This document shows, one piece after another, positions 54,889 to 63,178 of a stretch of DNA of 64,000 nucleotides. How positions within the stretch are numbered: position 1 is the first letter of the stretch; every line of letters begins with the position of its first letter. The position numbers and the translations under genes were made by a program. Origin of the DNA: Chitinophagaceae bacterium (GTDB lineage Bacteria > Bacteroidota > Bacteroidia > Chitinophagales > Chitinophagaceae); the NCBI GenBank assembly GCA_023957155.1, contig JAMLHK010000011.1:1-64000 (forward strand), written 5' to 3'. The notes under the pieces were generated by a model. It was not told where the DNA came from, ran no database searches, and worked only from the letters and a program-made list of their open reading frames with translations.

Positions 54889-54907
54889 TAAAGTTCCGGG
54901 AACTTTA
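54889..54907 (-). terminator. hairpin just after the glycosidase-like gene
   Basis: TAAAGTTCC and GGAACTTTA pair perfectly around one G, 13 bases after the stop codon of the gene ending at 54920. There is no long T-run, so termination may be partial. Confidence 0.45.
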
Positions 54908-54919
54908 AAGCGACCTGGT

Positions 54920-57202
54920 TTATTTCTCTAACCGGTTAAGGAGATAGTTGCAATTGATGACTTTTTCAACGAGGTCCTGTTGAACGTAATAATATTGATT
55001 TGAAGCTTCATAACCAATCCGGGAATCTTTTCCGCATAGTTCAAACAGCTCTGAAGCAAGCTGTATTTCATGGTTCAGTATACGGCGTATTTCTTCCCGG
55101 ATCTTACTTTTAGCCGGTGAGGAAAGATCGTTTGCTAACAGTTTGTCTCTGTTAATAATATAAGCGGTTTGATTGGCAACCGAAGCAAAATGTAAATATG
55201 CCGCTTTAGCAATATTCTCATCAGATATAGCGATGGTTCGGTGCGAACTGTCGGACGCAGCAACTGCCTGCTTAAAGTATTTAAGCCCGTTCATCCAGCC
55301 ATCTGCAACTTTCCTGAACTGCTCCATAAAGACGTTCGCAGGATACGCACCCTTCCAGCTTTGCAGGTCATCATATGGAAATCCGACCATTGTAGCCTTG
55401 TATCCTGTTGGTTGTTCATATAGCAAATTCGCGGGCCCATATTGCTGAGGTGCGGTATATAATGTTTGACCTCCATATGGGAATTGCTCAAATGCATTGC
55501 TGAATGCGGTCCATGCCTTACGCGCTGCATTTACAGCACGCTTTCCATATCTTTCTTCGGCAAGGGTGTTTAACAATTCGTCTTTTGAAAGCTCCGGGTT
55601 ATTTGAGATGCGATCCGTGATTTTCAGGTTGGGAGAAGGATAGCCTCCGAGAGACCAGCTTAACATTAACCCGTCGGTTTTTGCATCTGAAAGCGCTGAT
55701 ATATGACGCACAACAAGATCAGGTACAGGCAACCAGGGAACGGACGAAAGTTCCCATGTATTATTTACCTGCACTTTGGCAATTGTCTTCAACCCTCTCT
55801 CTTTTGCCCATTTCCAGTGTTGCAGGGCCCGTGGGCCAGGGCCCACTGCAGACATGGAGTATTCGCCAACTTCCGATATTACACCCCCACGGTCAATTGA
55901 TTTCGCCCACTCGCTCACAGACATAAGATACACAGAATGTGGCAAAGCAGCGATTACATCGGGGGCAAGCCCGTGGTTATGCCATCCCCAGTCCCATACC
56001 ATTACTTTAGCATCAGGATTGCCTTTATGAACCCCCTCTTCTATTATGCGATTTACCTCCGCAATAATTTCAGCATAGCTCCGCCTGCTGCATCGCTCGC
56101 AGCTCTTTTGATTTCCATGTGATGCGCAATTGGTGAAATTTTCCGAAGCCGTTATGGTCAGTACGCCTCCCAACCCGGGCACATTTGAAAAAACATATGC
56201 TAAGGCATCCCTGATCCATTGTTGAACTTCCCCGCTGCTGGTGCACATGGCATAATAGTTCCCTTCTTTTGCACCTCTCATCTGATCCCTGTTAATAAAA
56301 AAAGCAGCATCCATTGCTCTCGGCTCATTAATGTACAGATAAATATCTATGCCGTATCGCCTGGCCCGCTCAACGATCCTGTTTAGATTTTGAATGCGTA
56401 ACGTATGACCCGCCCCAAATTCGGGAAATGCGGTACCGCCCGGAGCGATCTGGTTTAAAACCACGTGCATCCATATACCATTAATTCCACTTTGAGCCAG
56501 CTTTTCCAGTAAACCATCGGGATACAGATCCTGTAAGGTATCGGAAAGAGGGTCACCGTAAATACTAAAATATGAATAAACGATTTTTGGACTTTTATCC
56601 TTATCAGGCTGATAAACACTTTCTGCTTCTTTTCCGGAAGGATACCTTAAATCTTCAATGAATTGAAACGGGGTAAAAGCGCTTTGCCCGCGGAAATACC
56701 TTTGAGCAACGCGTTGTATGTTTGATGCACCCCTGATTGTATTTTTATCCGGGGCGGTGTACCTCAGCTCCTCAATCTCTGGCTTTAGATTTCCAAGCTT
56801 GATGAACAAACCATCGTCTTCCTTTAAGGCGACAGACAGCTCTTTACTGCTCATGTTAAGTAGCGTAAGCAGTTGAGAATAGGGCAATAAATGCCAATTC
56901 CTTCTTATTACAGTTATATATATACGCCGATCAAAGTCAGCGTCCTTAGGCTGATAGGGCGGGAGTCCCATCGAGGATGCAATTTTAATAATATCGGAAG
57001 CATTGCATCCTACTGTTTTACCCATTGTTCCGGGACTAACCAGATTCCAGTTTCTCCATACAAAAGCGTGTAGTCTGTCGGGGAAATGTGGTACCGGTAT
57101 AGCCTGTGGATGGCTCCCTAAAGGCAGTGATCCCTCCTGGCCTAAAGAGACCTTACAGCACAGCAACCCAAGAATCATTAAAAAAGAAATCGTTTTTTTC
57201 AT
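54920..57202 (-). CDS. large secreted putative glycosidase (GH20/DUF4838-like barrel)
   Basis: 760 residues from MKKTISFLMILG, the Met that opens a signal peptide ending KVSLGQ; earlier in-frame Mets make a non-signal extension. An N-terminal domain (about 25-230) is followed by a TIM-barrel-like region (about 230-560: SGINGIWMHVVLNQIAPGG, RARRYGIDIYLYINEPRAMD, AKVMVWDWGWHNHGL) and a helical C-terminal domain. The segment TITASENFTNC, then KSCERCSR, places a Glu close to a Cys cluster as in DUF4838-type proteins related to GH20 hexosaminidases. An exo-acting enzyme on an N-acetylhexosamine or uronic acid is plausible. It follows the GH109-like gene after 49 bases. Family not assigned. Confidence 0.65.
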   Translation of the reverse strand: MKKTISFLMILGLLCCKVSLGQEGSLPLGSHPQAIPVPHFPDRLHAFVWRNWNLVSPGTMGKTVGCNASDIIKIASSMGLPPYQPKDADFDRRIYITVIRRNWHLLPYSQLLTLLNMSSKELSVALKEDDGLFIKLGNLKPEIEELRYTAPDKNTIRGASNIQRVAQRYFRGQSAFTPFQFIEDLRYPSGKEAESVYQPDKDKSPKIVYSYFSIYGDPLSDTLQDLYPDGLLEKLAQSGINGIWMHVVLNQIAPGGTAFPEFGAGHTLRIQNLNRIVERARRYGIDIYLYINEPRAMDAAFFINRDQMRGAKEGNYYAMCTSSGEVQQWIRDALAYVFSNVPGLGGVLTITASENFTNCASHGNQKSCERCSRRSYAEIIAEVNRIIEEGVHKGNPDAKVMVWDWGWHNHGLAPDVIAALPHSVYLMSVSEWAKSIDRGGVISEVGEYSMSAVGPGPRALQHWKWAKERGLKTIAKVQVNNTWELSSVPWLPVPDLVVRHISALSDAKTDGLMLSWSLGGYPSPNLKITDRISNNPELSKDELLNTLAEERYGKRAVNAARKAWTAFSNAFEQFPYGGQTLYTAPQQYGPANLLYEQPTGYKATMVGFPYDDLQSWKGAYPANVFMEQFRKVADGWMNGLKYFKQAVAASDSSHRTIAISDENIAKAAYLHFASVANQTAYIINRDKLLANDLSSPAKSKIREEIRRILNHEIQLASELFELCGKDSRIGYEASNQYYYVQQDLVEKVINCNYLLNRLEK

Positions 57203-57251
57203 AACAAACATTTTAATCTCATTGAGACCTTCTCCATGCAGGCAGATCATT

Positions 57252-58613
57252 TCAGATGGAAAAGTCATCCTGCAGCCCGAATACAGGTTTTCTACTCTTC
57301 CATTTTCCTCTTGTAAAGTCGGGTACTAAAACCGGCTGTGATCCTTTCGCTATGGATCTTTCCGAGAGCGGGCGCAGTACCGACCACATAGCTGCATCAT
57401 ATACATCCATCAAAAAGGGTTTCCTGTTGATCACACAATCTACAAACTCTCTGATTATAAAATAGTCCATGCCTCCATGCCCAGAAGATTCTGCTTTAGC
57501 TCCATATTTTTTCCAGTAAGGATGATCGTACCCGCTGAAATATTTTGCTGCGGGCTCATATTGGTGGGCATGGGGTGAATGTTTCTGAAGATAGATTCCG
57601 TTAGCATCTTCCGTCCAGATACCATCGCTGCCCTGTATACGAAAGCCCAGGGAATAGGGTCTGGGGGAACAGGTATCAAAAGTCATTTTTATTATCTCCC
57701 CGTTTATGCATTTAATCAGGCTGGTAACTACGTCCCCGCATTTGAATTTTACTTTGGCATTGGGATGGGAAGCTCCCCCGTTTTCAACAATATACTGATG
57801 TAATCCTATAGCGGGGGAAGCCATGGATACCAGTTGTGCAAATTGGTTTCCCCGAGTGATATTTAAAATATTGGATACCGGCCCTACGCCATGTGTAGGA
57901 TACATATCCCCATTATTTGTTACATAATGCGGCGTTCTCCACTTTGCTTCATTAATTCCTTTTTCCCCGAATTCAACACCATGTCCGGTCATGTGCTGTC
58001 CATCATTGAATAAGACCTCTCTCAGGTCATGCTGATACCCGCATTCCGTGTAAGTAATGTTACCAAACAGATTTTTTCTTGCCATGTTCAATACTGCCAT
58101 TACGTCCCTCCTGTAACAAACATTCTCCATCATCATATAGGGAGTATTGGTTTTTTCCTGCAAATTTACCAGCTCCCATATTTCCGGTACGGTTAATCCG
58201 GCCATTACCTCGCAACCTGTATGCTTTCCGGCTTTCAGGCTTGCAAGAGACATCGGTAAATGCCATTCCCACGGAGTGGCTATAATTACAGCGTCTACAT
58301 CATCTCTTATCACAATCCTTTCAAAGTCATTTTCTTTCAGGTAATAATCCGGTTCTCCTGATCCGGCATCTTTAATGATCTGCTTTGCACTATTAATGGC
58401 AATCTCATTAATGTCGCTAATAGCTACTATTTCACTATACCCCTGTGATACGGCTTCTTTCAGCAAACCGCTCCCTCTCATGCCTACGCCGATAAACGCA
58501 AGCCTGGCCTTTGGCAATTGCTTTTTTGTTGCCGTTAATATTATTTTATCCTGAAAGACTGCAGCTCCGGCCCCAATAATAGCGGCATGGGCTATGAATT
58601 CTCCTCTGTTCAT
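57252..58613 (-). CDS. GH109-like Gfo/Idh/MocA protein (NAD-dependent glycosidase type)
   Basis: 453 residues: an NAD-binding Rossmann part (about 37-160, IGVGMRGSGL and ATPWEWHLPMSLASLKAGKH) and the GH109-type C-terminal domain with MMMENVCYRRDVMAVLNMAR, YTECGYQHDLREVLF and MYPTHGVGPVS. GH109 enzymes cleave alpha-N-acetylgalactosaminides and related glycosides using tightly bound NAD by an oxidation-elimination path. Most carry a Tat signal; here the N-terminus (MNRGEFIAHAAIIGAGAA) lacks the twin Arg, so export is doubtful unless this is read as a degenerate signal. Position next to a GH20-like candidate favours amino-sugar release. Confidence 0.78.
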   Translation of the reverse strand: MNRGEFIAHAAIIGAGAAVFQDKIILTATKKQLPKARLAFIGVGMRGSGLLKEAVSQGYSEIVAISDINEIAINSAKQIIKDAGSGEPDYYLKENDFERIVIRDDVDAVIIATPWEWHLPMSLASLKAGKHTGCEVMAGLTVPEIWELVNLQEKTNTPYMMMENVCYRRDVMAVLNMARKNLFGNITYTECGYQHDLREVLFNDGQHMTGHGVEFGEKGINEAKWRTPHYVTNNGDMYPTHGVGPVSNILNITRGNQFAQLVSMASPAIGLHQYIVENGGASHPNAKVKFKCGDVVTSLIKCINGEIIKMTFDTCSPRPYSLGFRIQGSDGIWTEDANGIYLQKHSPHAHQYEPAAKYFSGYDHPYWKKYGAKAESSGHGGMDYFIIREFVDCVINRKPFLMDVYDAAMWSVLRPLSERSIAKGSQPVLVPDFTRGKWKSRKPVFGLQDDFSI

Positions 58614-58660
58614 GTTAATACAATTAATTAAATAATATAATAACTATTGCTATGTTACTC

Positions 58661-58700
58661 GTGAAACATCAAACGTGAAGTCTCATCTTTCACGTTTCAC
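58661..58700. terminator. hairpin with GTGAAA-type repeats between the dipeptidase and GH109-like genes
   Basis: AAACGTGAA (58671-58679) pairs with TTCACGTTT (58689-58697) over a 9-base loop, flanked by GTGAAAC (58661-58667) and another TTTCAC. It lies in the 119-base gap after the dipeptidase gene on the minus strand. No clear T-run follows; it may slow transcription or be a simple repeat. Confidence 0.4.
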
Positions 58701-58732
58701 ATTTTACTTCTCCCAATAGTCTTAACTTAACA

Positions 58733-59806
58733 CTACTTCCACGCATTGCGTAAAAATCTCAGCCAGTTGCCATAAAAAATATTTTCCACATCACCTGGCG
58801 CATATCCCCGCTTTGCGAGCAATTCTTTCAACCGCTGCAAATCGGCAATGGTATCTATATCACCGGGTGATTGCTCCAGTCCGAACATGCCATCAAGGTC
58901 GCTGCCAATGGCTATATGATTGCTGTTGCCCGCTATCTGGCAGATATGATCGTAGTGATCTATCAATGTATCAAGTGTAATATTTTCTTCTTTGGGATCA
59001 TGCTTGCCGCGTATCCAGCCGGGCATCAGCATCCAGGTGTCCAGCACGCCGCCAATCACAGCATTCCGCTCTATCAGCATTTTTATCTGTTCATCGGTAA
59101 GCTGGCGCTGGTGCGGAACCAATACCCTGCAATTATGATGGCTCGCCCAGATATGACCCTTAAATAAATCAACTGCCTGTGTAAATGCTTCATCGGTGAG
59201 ATGAGTGACATCAAGGATAATATTCAGCTCTTCCATCTTTTTTAACAACGCTATGCCTCCCTGTGTTAATGGTCCTTCCATACCCGTGCCTGGTGAGTAC
59301 CTTCCCGGTCCGTAATGAGCAGGTCCCAGGGCGCGCAAACCATTTTGCCAGGACTTTTCAAGATAGGAGACGTTAACAAGCGAATCCGCACCTTCAAGGC
59401 TGAGTATAAAACCCACCGGCTTTTTTTCATCGGGAATAGTATCATTATTCCATAATTGAATATGGTTTTCCAGCTCTTCAGCATTACTGACCTGTTTCAT
59501 CTCCCCCGCTGCTTCCATGGCTTTATACCATGCGAGCTGCCCCTGTGTTTGCGCCCAGGCCTGCTCCGGCGAATGCCAGCCGGGAAGCGTGTTGTCTTCC
59601 GCGACATATCTTGCGATCTGCGTGGCAACTACCAGTCCTATTTTTCCTTTTCTTAATTCAGGTAAGGATACGGCGCCCTTCCTGCGGTCCGGCTTATCGG
59701 TAAGCTTTTTTTCTCCTGCCCTGATCGCTGCCACAGTTTTTTTAAGATCCCTGTTCCATTCCATGGCATTCATGGAGAGATCAAGGTGTGCGTCAATGAT
59801 CAACAT
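58733..59806 (-). CDS. M19 membrane-dipeptidase-type enzyme
   Basis: 357 residues of the renal-dipeptidase (M19) amidohydrolase barrel, without signal peptide or membrane anchor. Zinc ligands are visible: His7 and Asp9 (DAHLDL), Glu in LSLEGADSL, His in LDVTHLT, His in WASHHNCRV and Asp in AIGSDLDGM. It hydrolyses dipeptides or a related amide in the cytoplasm. Its start codon is two bases after the stop of the 3-hydroxyacyl-CoA-dehydrogenase-like gene, so the two are translated together. In a sugar locus such an enzyme may split an amino-acid-linked product; this is inference. Confidence 0.88.
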   Translation of the reverse strand: MLIIDAHLDLSMNAMEWNRDLKKTVAAIRAGEKKLTDKPDRRKGAVSLPELRKGKIGLVVATQIARYVAEDNTLPGWHSPEQAWAQTQGQLAWYKAMEAAGEMKQVSNAEELENHIQLWNNDTIPDEKKPVGFILSLEGADSLVNVSYLEKSWQNGLRALGPAHYGPGRYSPGTGMEGPLTQGGIALLKKMEELNIILDVTHLTDEAFTQAVDLFKGHIWASHHNCRVLVPHQRQLTDEQIKMLIERNAVIGGVLDTWMLMPGWIRGKHDPKEENITLDTLIDHYDHICQIAGNSNHIAIGSDLDGMFGLEQSPGDIDTIADLQRLKELLAKRGYAPGDVENIFYGNWLRFLRNAWK

Positions 59807-59808
59807 AA

Positions 59809-60828
59809 TTATATACTTTTCTTTGTCTTTGATCTTTTTGCTGCTTCCATTTTTTTCTTTACAATGTTTTCGGGGTACTTAAGTGCGAGCGCCCTTATAT
59901 CGTAGCTGAAGTCGGTAAATGTTTTTTCCCAAAGCTTAGCTTCTTCGGGCGTATACTTGTGAAACCCATGAGCGTTTGCGACACCCCTGCCACCTTTTTT
60001 CACTATATCATCAATCAGCTTCGGCACCTTTGTTCCATTATTAAGTGTTGGAAACAAATCCTTCATTACCGTGTGGTAGGCTGGCACGCCTGTTAAGTCC
60101 ATCCACCGGAATACGCCCACCAATGTCATCCAGTAGCCGGCATTGTTCCTGCATGCCCTGTCAACATCTTCTACCGTGGCATAGCCGTTTTCTACAAGCG
60201 AAATGGCTTCCCGGTATGCGGCGTACATGATGCGGTTGGTAATAAACCCCCGTATATCCTTACGAACCAGTGTTGGCTCCTTACCCCAGCTATGTGATAA
60301 TTCATACAGGTATTCCCCTTTCTTAATATCGCTCTTATTACCACATATAATTTCCAGAAAACGGGTAGTGTGGGAAGGCTCCGCCCAGTGTAAACCAAAA
60401 AATCTTTCCGGCCGCGTGGTTTGCTCCTGCAGCAAACTAATGGGGATAGCTGAAGTGTTGCTCGTCATTAATGCCCCGGGGCTGACAACATCTTCTATCT
60501 TTTTGTAAACCGACTTTTTTATTTCCATGTTTTCGATAGTGCACTCAATTACGAGACCACAATCTTTTAAAGCAATATAGTCTTCAGTGACCAAAAGATT
60601 TTTGAGGTAATACTCCGGCAATTGCTTAACGAGCCTCTCTTTGAACGACCTTTTAAGATGAGCTCTAATACGTCGCCCGGCGAGGAGCAGGTCGTCAGGT
60701 ACTGGTGCAACAGCTATTACCTGATGTCCTGCGATTAAAAGACAGGTAGCGATGCTGCATCCCATCAGCCCTAACCCTACAACACCTATACTGGTTACAT
60801 CATTTCTTTGTCTCACGGTTTTATTCAT
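59809..60828 (-). CDS. 3-hydroxyacyl-CoA dehydrogenase-family oxidoreductase
   Basis: 339 residues. N-terminal Rossmann domain with GLGLMGCSIA, a following helical domain (about 190-290) with GFITNRIMYAAYREA and VEDVDRACRNNAGYW. The catalytic segment SNTSAIPIS is present, but the canonical HFFNP around the catalytic His reads LHWAEPSHT, as in relatives that act on non-CoA substrates such as L-carnitine dehydrogenase or L-gulonate 3-dehydrogenase. It is therefore likely an NAD-dependent dehydrogenase of a small hydroxy acid or sugar acid in the cytoplasm. Two bases separate it from the M19 dipeptidase gene; 96 bases from the SDR gene. Confidence 0.82.
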   Translation of the reverse strand: MNKTVRQRNDVTSIGVVGLGLMGCSIATCLLIAGHQVIAVAPVPDDLLLAGRRIRAHLKRSFKERLVKQLPEYYLKNLLVTEDYIALKDCGLVIECTIENMEIKKSVYKKIEDVVSPGALMTSNTSAIPISLLQEQTTRPERFFGLHWAEPSHTTRFLEIICGNKSDIKKGEYLYELSHSWGKEPTLVRKDIRGFITNRIMYAAYREAISLVENGYATVEDVDRACRNNAGYWMTLVGVFRWMDLTGVPAYHTVMKDLFPTLNNGTKVPKLIDDIVKKGGRGVANAHGFHKYTPEEAKLWEKTFTDFSYDIRALALKYPENIVKKKMEAAKRSKTKKSI

Positions 60829-60924
60829 TTGTATTAAACATTTTCTATCTAAAAATTATCCTGCTATAATACAGTAATACTGAAAAGACCATAATCCTCC
60901 CTGGATTCAGCTTTTGCAGGGCTA

Positions 60925-61650
60925 TTAATATACTGCCCTTCCTCCTGATAAATCAAAGGTAAATCCGGTTGTGAAGCTGCTTTCAGGTGATACAATGAAT
61001 GCTACCATATTCGCCAGCTCTTCCAAAGTTCCGCATCTTCTCATAGGTATTTTGTCTGTCATGTACTTTACCTGGGTTTCAGGCATTGCGTCTACAAGGG
61101 GTGTCTGGATCACAGCCGGCGCAAGCGCATTAACCGTGATACCTGTTCCCGCATACTCTTTACCCTGTACTTTTGCCATGGCAATAACAGCAGCTTTAGA
61201 AGCTGAATACGCAAGCATGCCTGCATTACCTTCCTTACCCGCAATGGAAGCAATATGTAAAATACGACCATAATGATTGATCAGCATGAATGGCAACACA
61301 TGCTTCGACATTAAAAAGCTACCTGTAAAATTCACATTGAAAACAGACTGCAGATCACCGGCATTCACTTCGTGGCTTTTAATATTTGTAGCCCCGGTTA
61401 TGCCGGCACTGTTTATAAGTATCTGCACTGAACCAAACTGTTCAATCGCTCCTGCTACATTTTTTTTAACTTCGCTTTCGTTTGTGACATCAGTTTTAAA
61501 TATCTTACAATTGCCCGTCAATTGCCGGCAGAGTGCTGACAGCTTTTCCGTTTCTTTATCAAACAGCGCAAGATTAATATCTTTTTGTGATAGCTTTTTT
61601 GCAATTGCTGCGCCTAATCCCGAAGCGGCGCCTGTTATGATTGCAGTCAT
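60925..61650 (-). CDS. short-chain dehydrogenase/reductase (SDR)
   Basis: 241 residues of the classical SDR fold: cofactor loop TGAASGLGAAIA, NSAG motif (LINSAGITGA), catalytic Ser135, Tyr148 and Lys152 (HIASIAGKE, YSASKAAV) and the end TGFTFDLSGG. Asp31 after the second strand (LALFDKETE) points to NAD(H). It would oxidise a sugar or sugar-acid hydroxyl in the cytoplasm. It is the first gene of the minus-strand locus, divergent from the LacI gene, with two operator-like palindromes in the 154-base gap. Substrate not identified. Confidence 0.9.
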   Translation of the reverse strand: MTAIITGAASGLGAAIAKKLSQKDINLALFDKETEKLSALCRQLTGNCKIFKTDVTNESEVKKNVAGAIEQFGSVQILINSAGITGATNIKSHEVNAGDLQSVFNVNFTGSFLMSKHVLPFMLINHYGRILHIASIAGKEGNAGMLAYSASKAAVIAMAKVQGKEYAGTGITVNALAPAVIQTPLVDAMPETQVKYMTDKIPMRRCGTLEELANMVAFIVSPESSFTTGFTFDLSGGRAVY

Positions 61651-61711
61651 ATAGTTTTTTTTAATTCCGTTATTTATTGCAATAGTAAAAACTGTGCATC
61701 ATATTTCCTTT

Positions 61712-61727
61712 AGACAACCGGTTGTCT
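61712..61727. promoter_or_regulatory. LacI-type operator 1 (perfect 16-base palindrome)
   Basis: AGACAACCGGTTGTCT is its own reverse complement, with the central CG step common in LacI-family operators. It lies about 60 bases upstream of the SDR start and 78 before the LacI start. Confidence 0.8.
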
Positions 61728-61740
61728 GAAAAAAATCAGC

Positions 61741-61752
61741 ACAACCGGTTGT
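61741..61752. promoter_or_regulatory. LacI-type operator 2 (12-base palindrome)
   Basis: ACAACCGGTTGT repeats the core of operator 1 exactly, with centres 27 bases apart. Two sites in the divergent promoter region suggest binding by the encoded LacI-type regulator to control both sides. Confidence 0.78.
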
Positions 61753-61760
61753 CTTATTAT

Positions 61761-61789
61761 TTTGCTTCATCTCCTTTTTTGTAACTTTA
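61761..61789 (+). promoter_or_regulatory. possible promoter of the LacI-family gene
   Basis: TTTG at 61761-61764 and TAACTTTA at 61782-61789 resemble the -33 and -7 elements with a 17-base spacer, one mismatch in the -7. It is just downstream of operator 2 and leaves about 15 bases to the ATG. Confidence 0.4.
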
Positions 61790-61804
61790 AAGAAAGAGGA
61801 TTTC

Positions 61805-62833
61805 ATGACACCGCGGAAAGTCACCATTATTGATATTGCTAAACAGCTTAATATTTCCAAGTCTACGGTATCCAGGGCGCTAAGTAACCATCATAGCATC
61901 GGGCTACGGACTAAAATGCGTGTAGCACAGTTGGCATCAGAATTAAATTATGAACCTGACAACAGAGCGATCTTTTTTAAGCAACGTAAAACGTATCTGA
62001 TCGGCTTGATATTACCTTCCTTGTCCAATACCTTTTTTGCATCCATAGTAAGCGGTGTTGAGGACGTTGCATATCAAAAAAAATACACCTTACTGCTTGG
62101 ACAATCAAGAGATGACCAGGAAAGAGAAAAAAGGATCGTAGAAACAATGAAAGATCATCGCGTGGATGGGATGCTCATATCTATCTCAAAAAACACCACC
62201 GGTTACGAACATTTTAAATTACTGGAAAAAAACAACATACCCGTAGTGTTTATTGACAGGATACCTGAAATGAAAAACATTCATTTTATTGCCTGTAAGC
62301 TAGAAAATGGTATGATAGAAGCAGTAAGTTTTTTAGTTAAAAAGGGACATAAGATAATTGGATTGATTAACGGGCCTGAAAATTTTTCCGCCAGTAAGGA
62401 ACGTTATAGCGCTTACCTAAAGGCACTAAGGAAAAATAAAATAAAGCCCTGTAAAAAATTAATTACCTGTTCAGATCTTACAATTGACGGGAATGTGGCA
62501 GCTTCAAAAAAACTCCTGGCACTCGCCAGACGGCCAACTGCAATAATCACTTTTAACGACTATGTGGCCCTGGATGCCATAGACTATTGCAAACGGCAAA
62601 AGATAAAAATAGATACGGATATAAGCTTTGTAAGCTTTGCCAATGAGGCTATCTGTAATTATATGGATCACCCTCCAATAGCGTCTGTAGAGCAGTTTCC
62701 CTATCAGCAGGGGCAAAAAGCCACCGAAATGCTGATAGAGATCATTGAAAAAGCAAAAACGGAAAACGAAAATAGAAAGACGTTCAACAATTTATTACTG
62801 CAATCCCAGCTCGTTATTCGCGGAACCCATTAA
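61805..62833 (+). CDS. LacI-family transcriptional regulator
   Basis: 342 residues. DNA-binding HTH at about 6-30 (TIIDIAKQLNISKSTVSRAL) followed by the hinge region LASELNYEPDNRA and the periplasmic-binding-like sensor domain: GLILPSLSNTFFASIVSGVE, DGMLISISKN and the end RPTAIITFNDYVALDAIDYC with SVEQFPYQQGQKATEMLI. It should repress or activate according to a sugar-derived ligand. It stands divergently at the head of the 37-kb minus-strand locus with two matching palindromic operators between, and a third similar site just after the gene. It is the only regulator in the locus, no hybrid two-component or ECF sigma gene being near SusCD. Confidence 0.92.
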   Translation: MTPRKVTIIDIAKQLNISKSTVSRALSNHHSIGLRTKMRVAQLASELNYEPDNRAIFFKQRKTYLIGLILPSLSNTFFASIVSGVEDVAYQKKYTLLLGQSRDDQEREKRIVETMKDHRVDGMLISISKNTTGYEHFKLLEKNNIPVVFIDRIPEMKNIHFIACKLENGMIEAVSFLVKKGHKIIGLINGPENFSASKERYSAYLKALRKNKIKPCKKLITCSDLTIDGNVAASKKLLALARRPTAIITFNDYVALDAIDYCKRQKIKIDTDISFVSFANEAICNYMDHPPIASVEQFPYQQGQKATEMLIEIIEKAKTENENRKTFNNLLLQSQLVIRGTH

Positions 62834-63178
62834 ATATCGTTTCAAAAAGAGATACAGCCGGTTGTGCTAAAGCTGACAATACTATCCCCGTTAGAAATAC
62901 CACAATAAGATATCTACTCGAAATAGTAAATTGGTATAATGACATTGATTCCGGAACATACAGGGAAAAATAGAATTTGAAAACTCTAATTAATTAATTC
63001 AAGTTGTTAGTTAATCAGTGAGTTTATTCAAGGTAAAAGCGAGCATAAACATCACCAGTTTAATCAGAAACCCTTTAAAGGTGACTGCACGTATCTTTCT
63101 AATGAACAGACAACATGAAATTACTTTATGAAGCTTTTTCCATTTTCGAAATTTACTAACCCCAAATGTGTGTTTAAG
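62834..63178. other. gap between LacI-family and outer-membrane protein genes
   Basis: About 345 AT-rich bases without a gene. The only recognisable item is the operator-like site at 62854-62865. A promoter for the outer-membrane gene must lie here but no clear TAnnTTTG was fixed. Confidence 0.45.
62854..62865. promoter_or_regulatory. possible third LacI-type operator
   Basis: ACAGCCGGTTGT differs in one base from the ACAACCGGTTGT core. It is 21 bases after the LacI-family stop codon and upstream of the outer-membrane barrel gene, so it could act by looping or control that gene. Confidence 0.45.
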
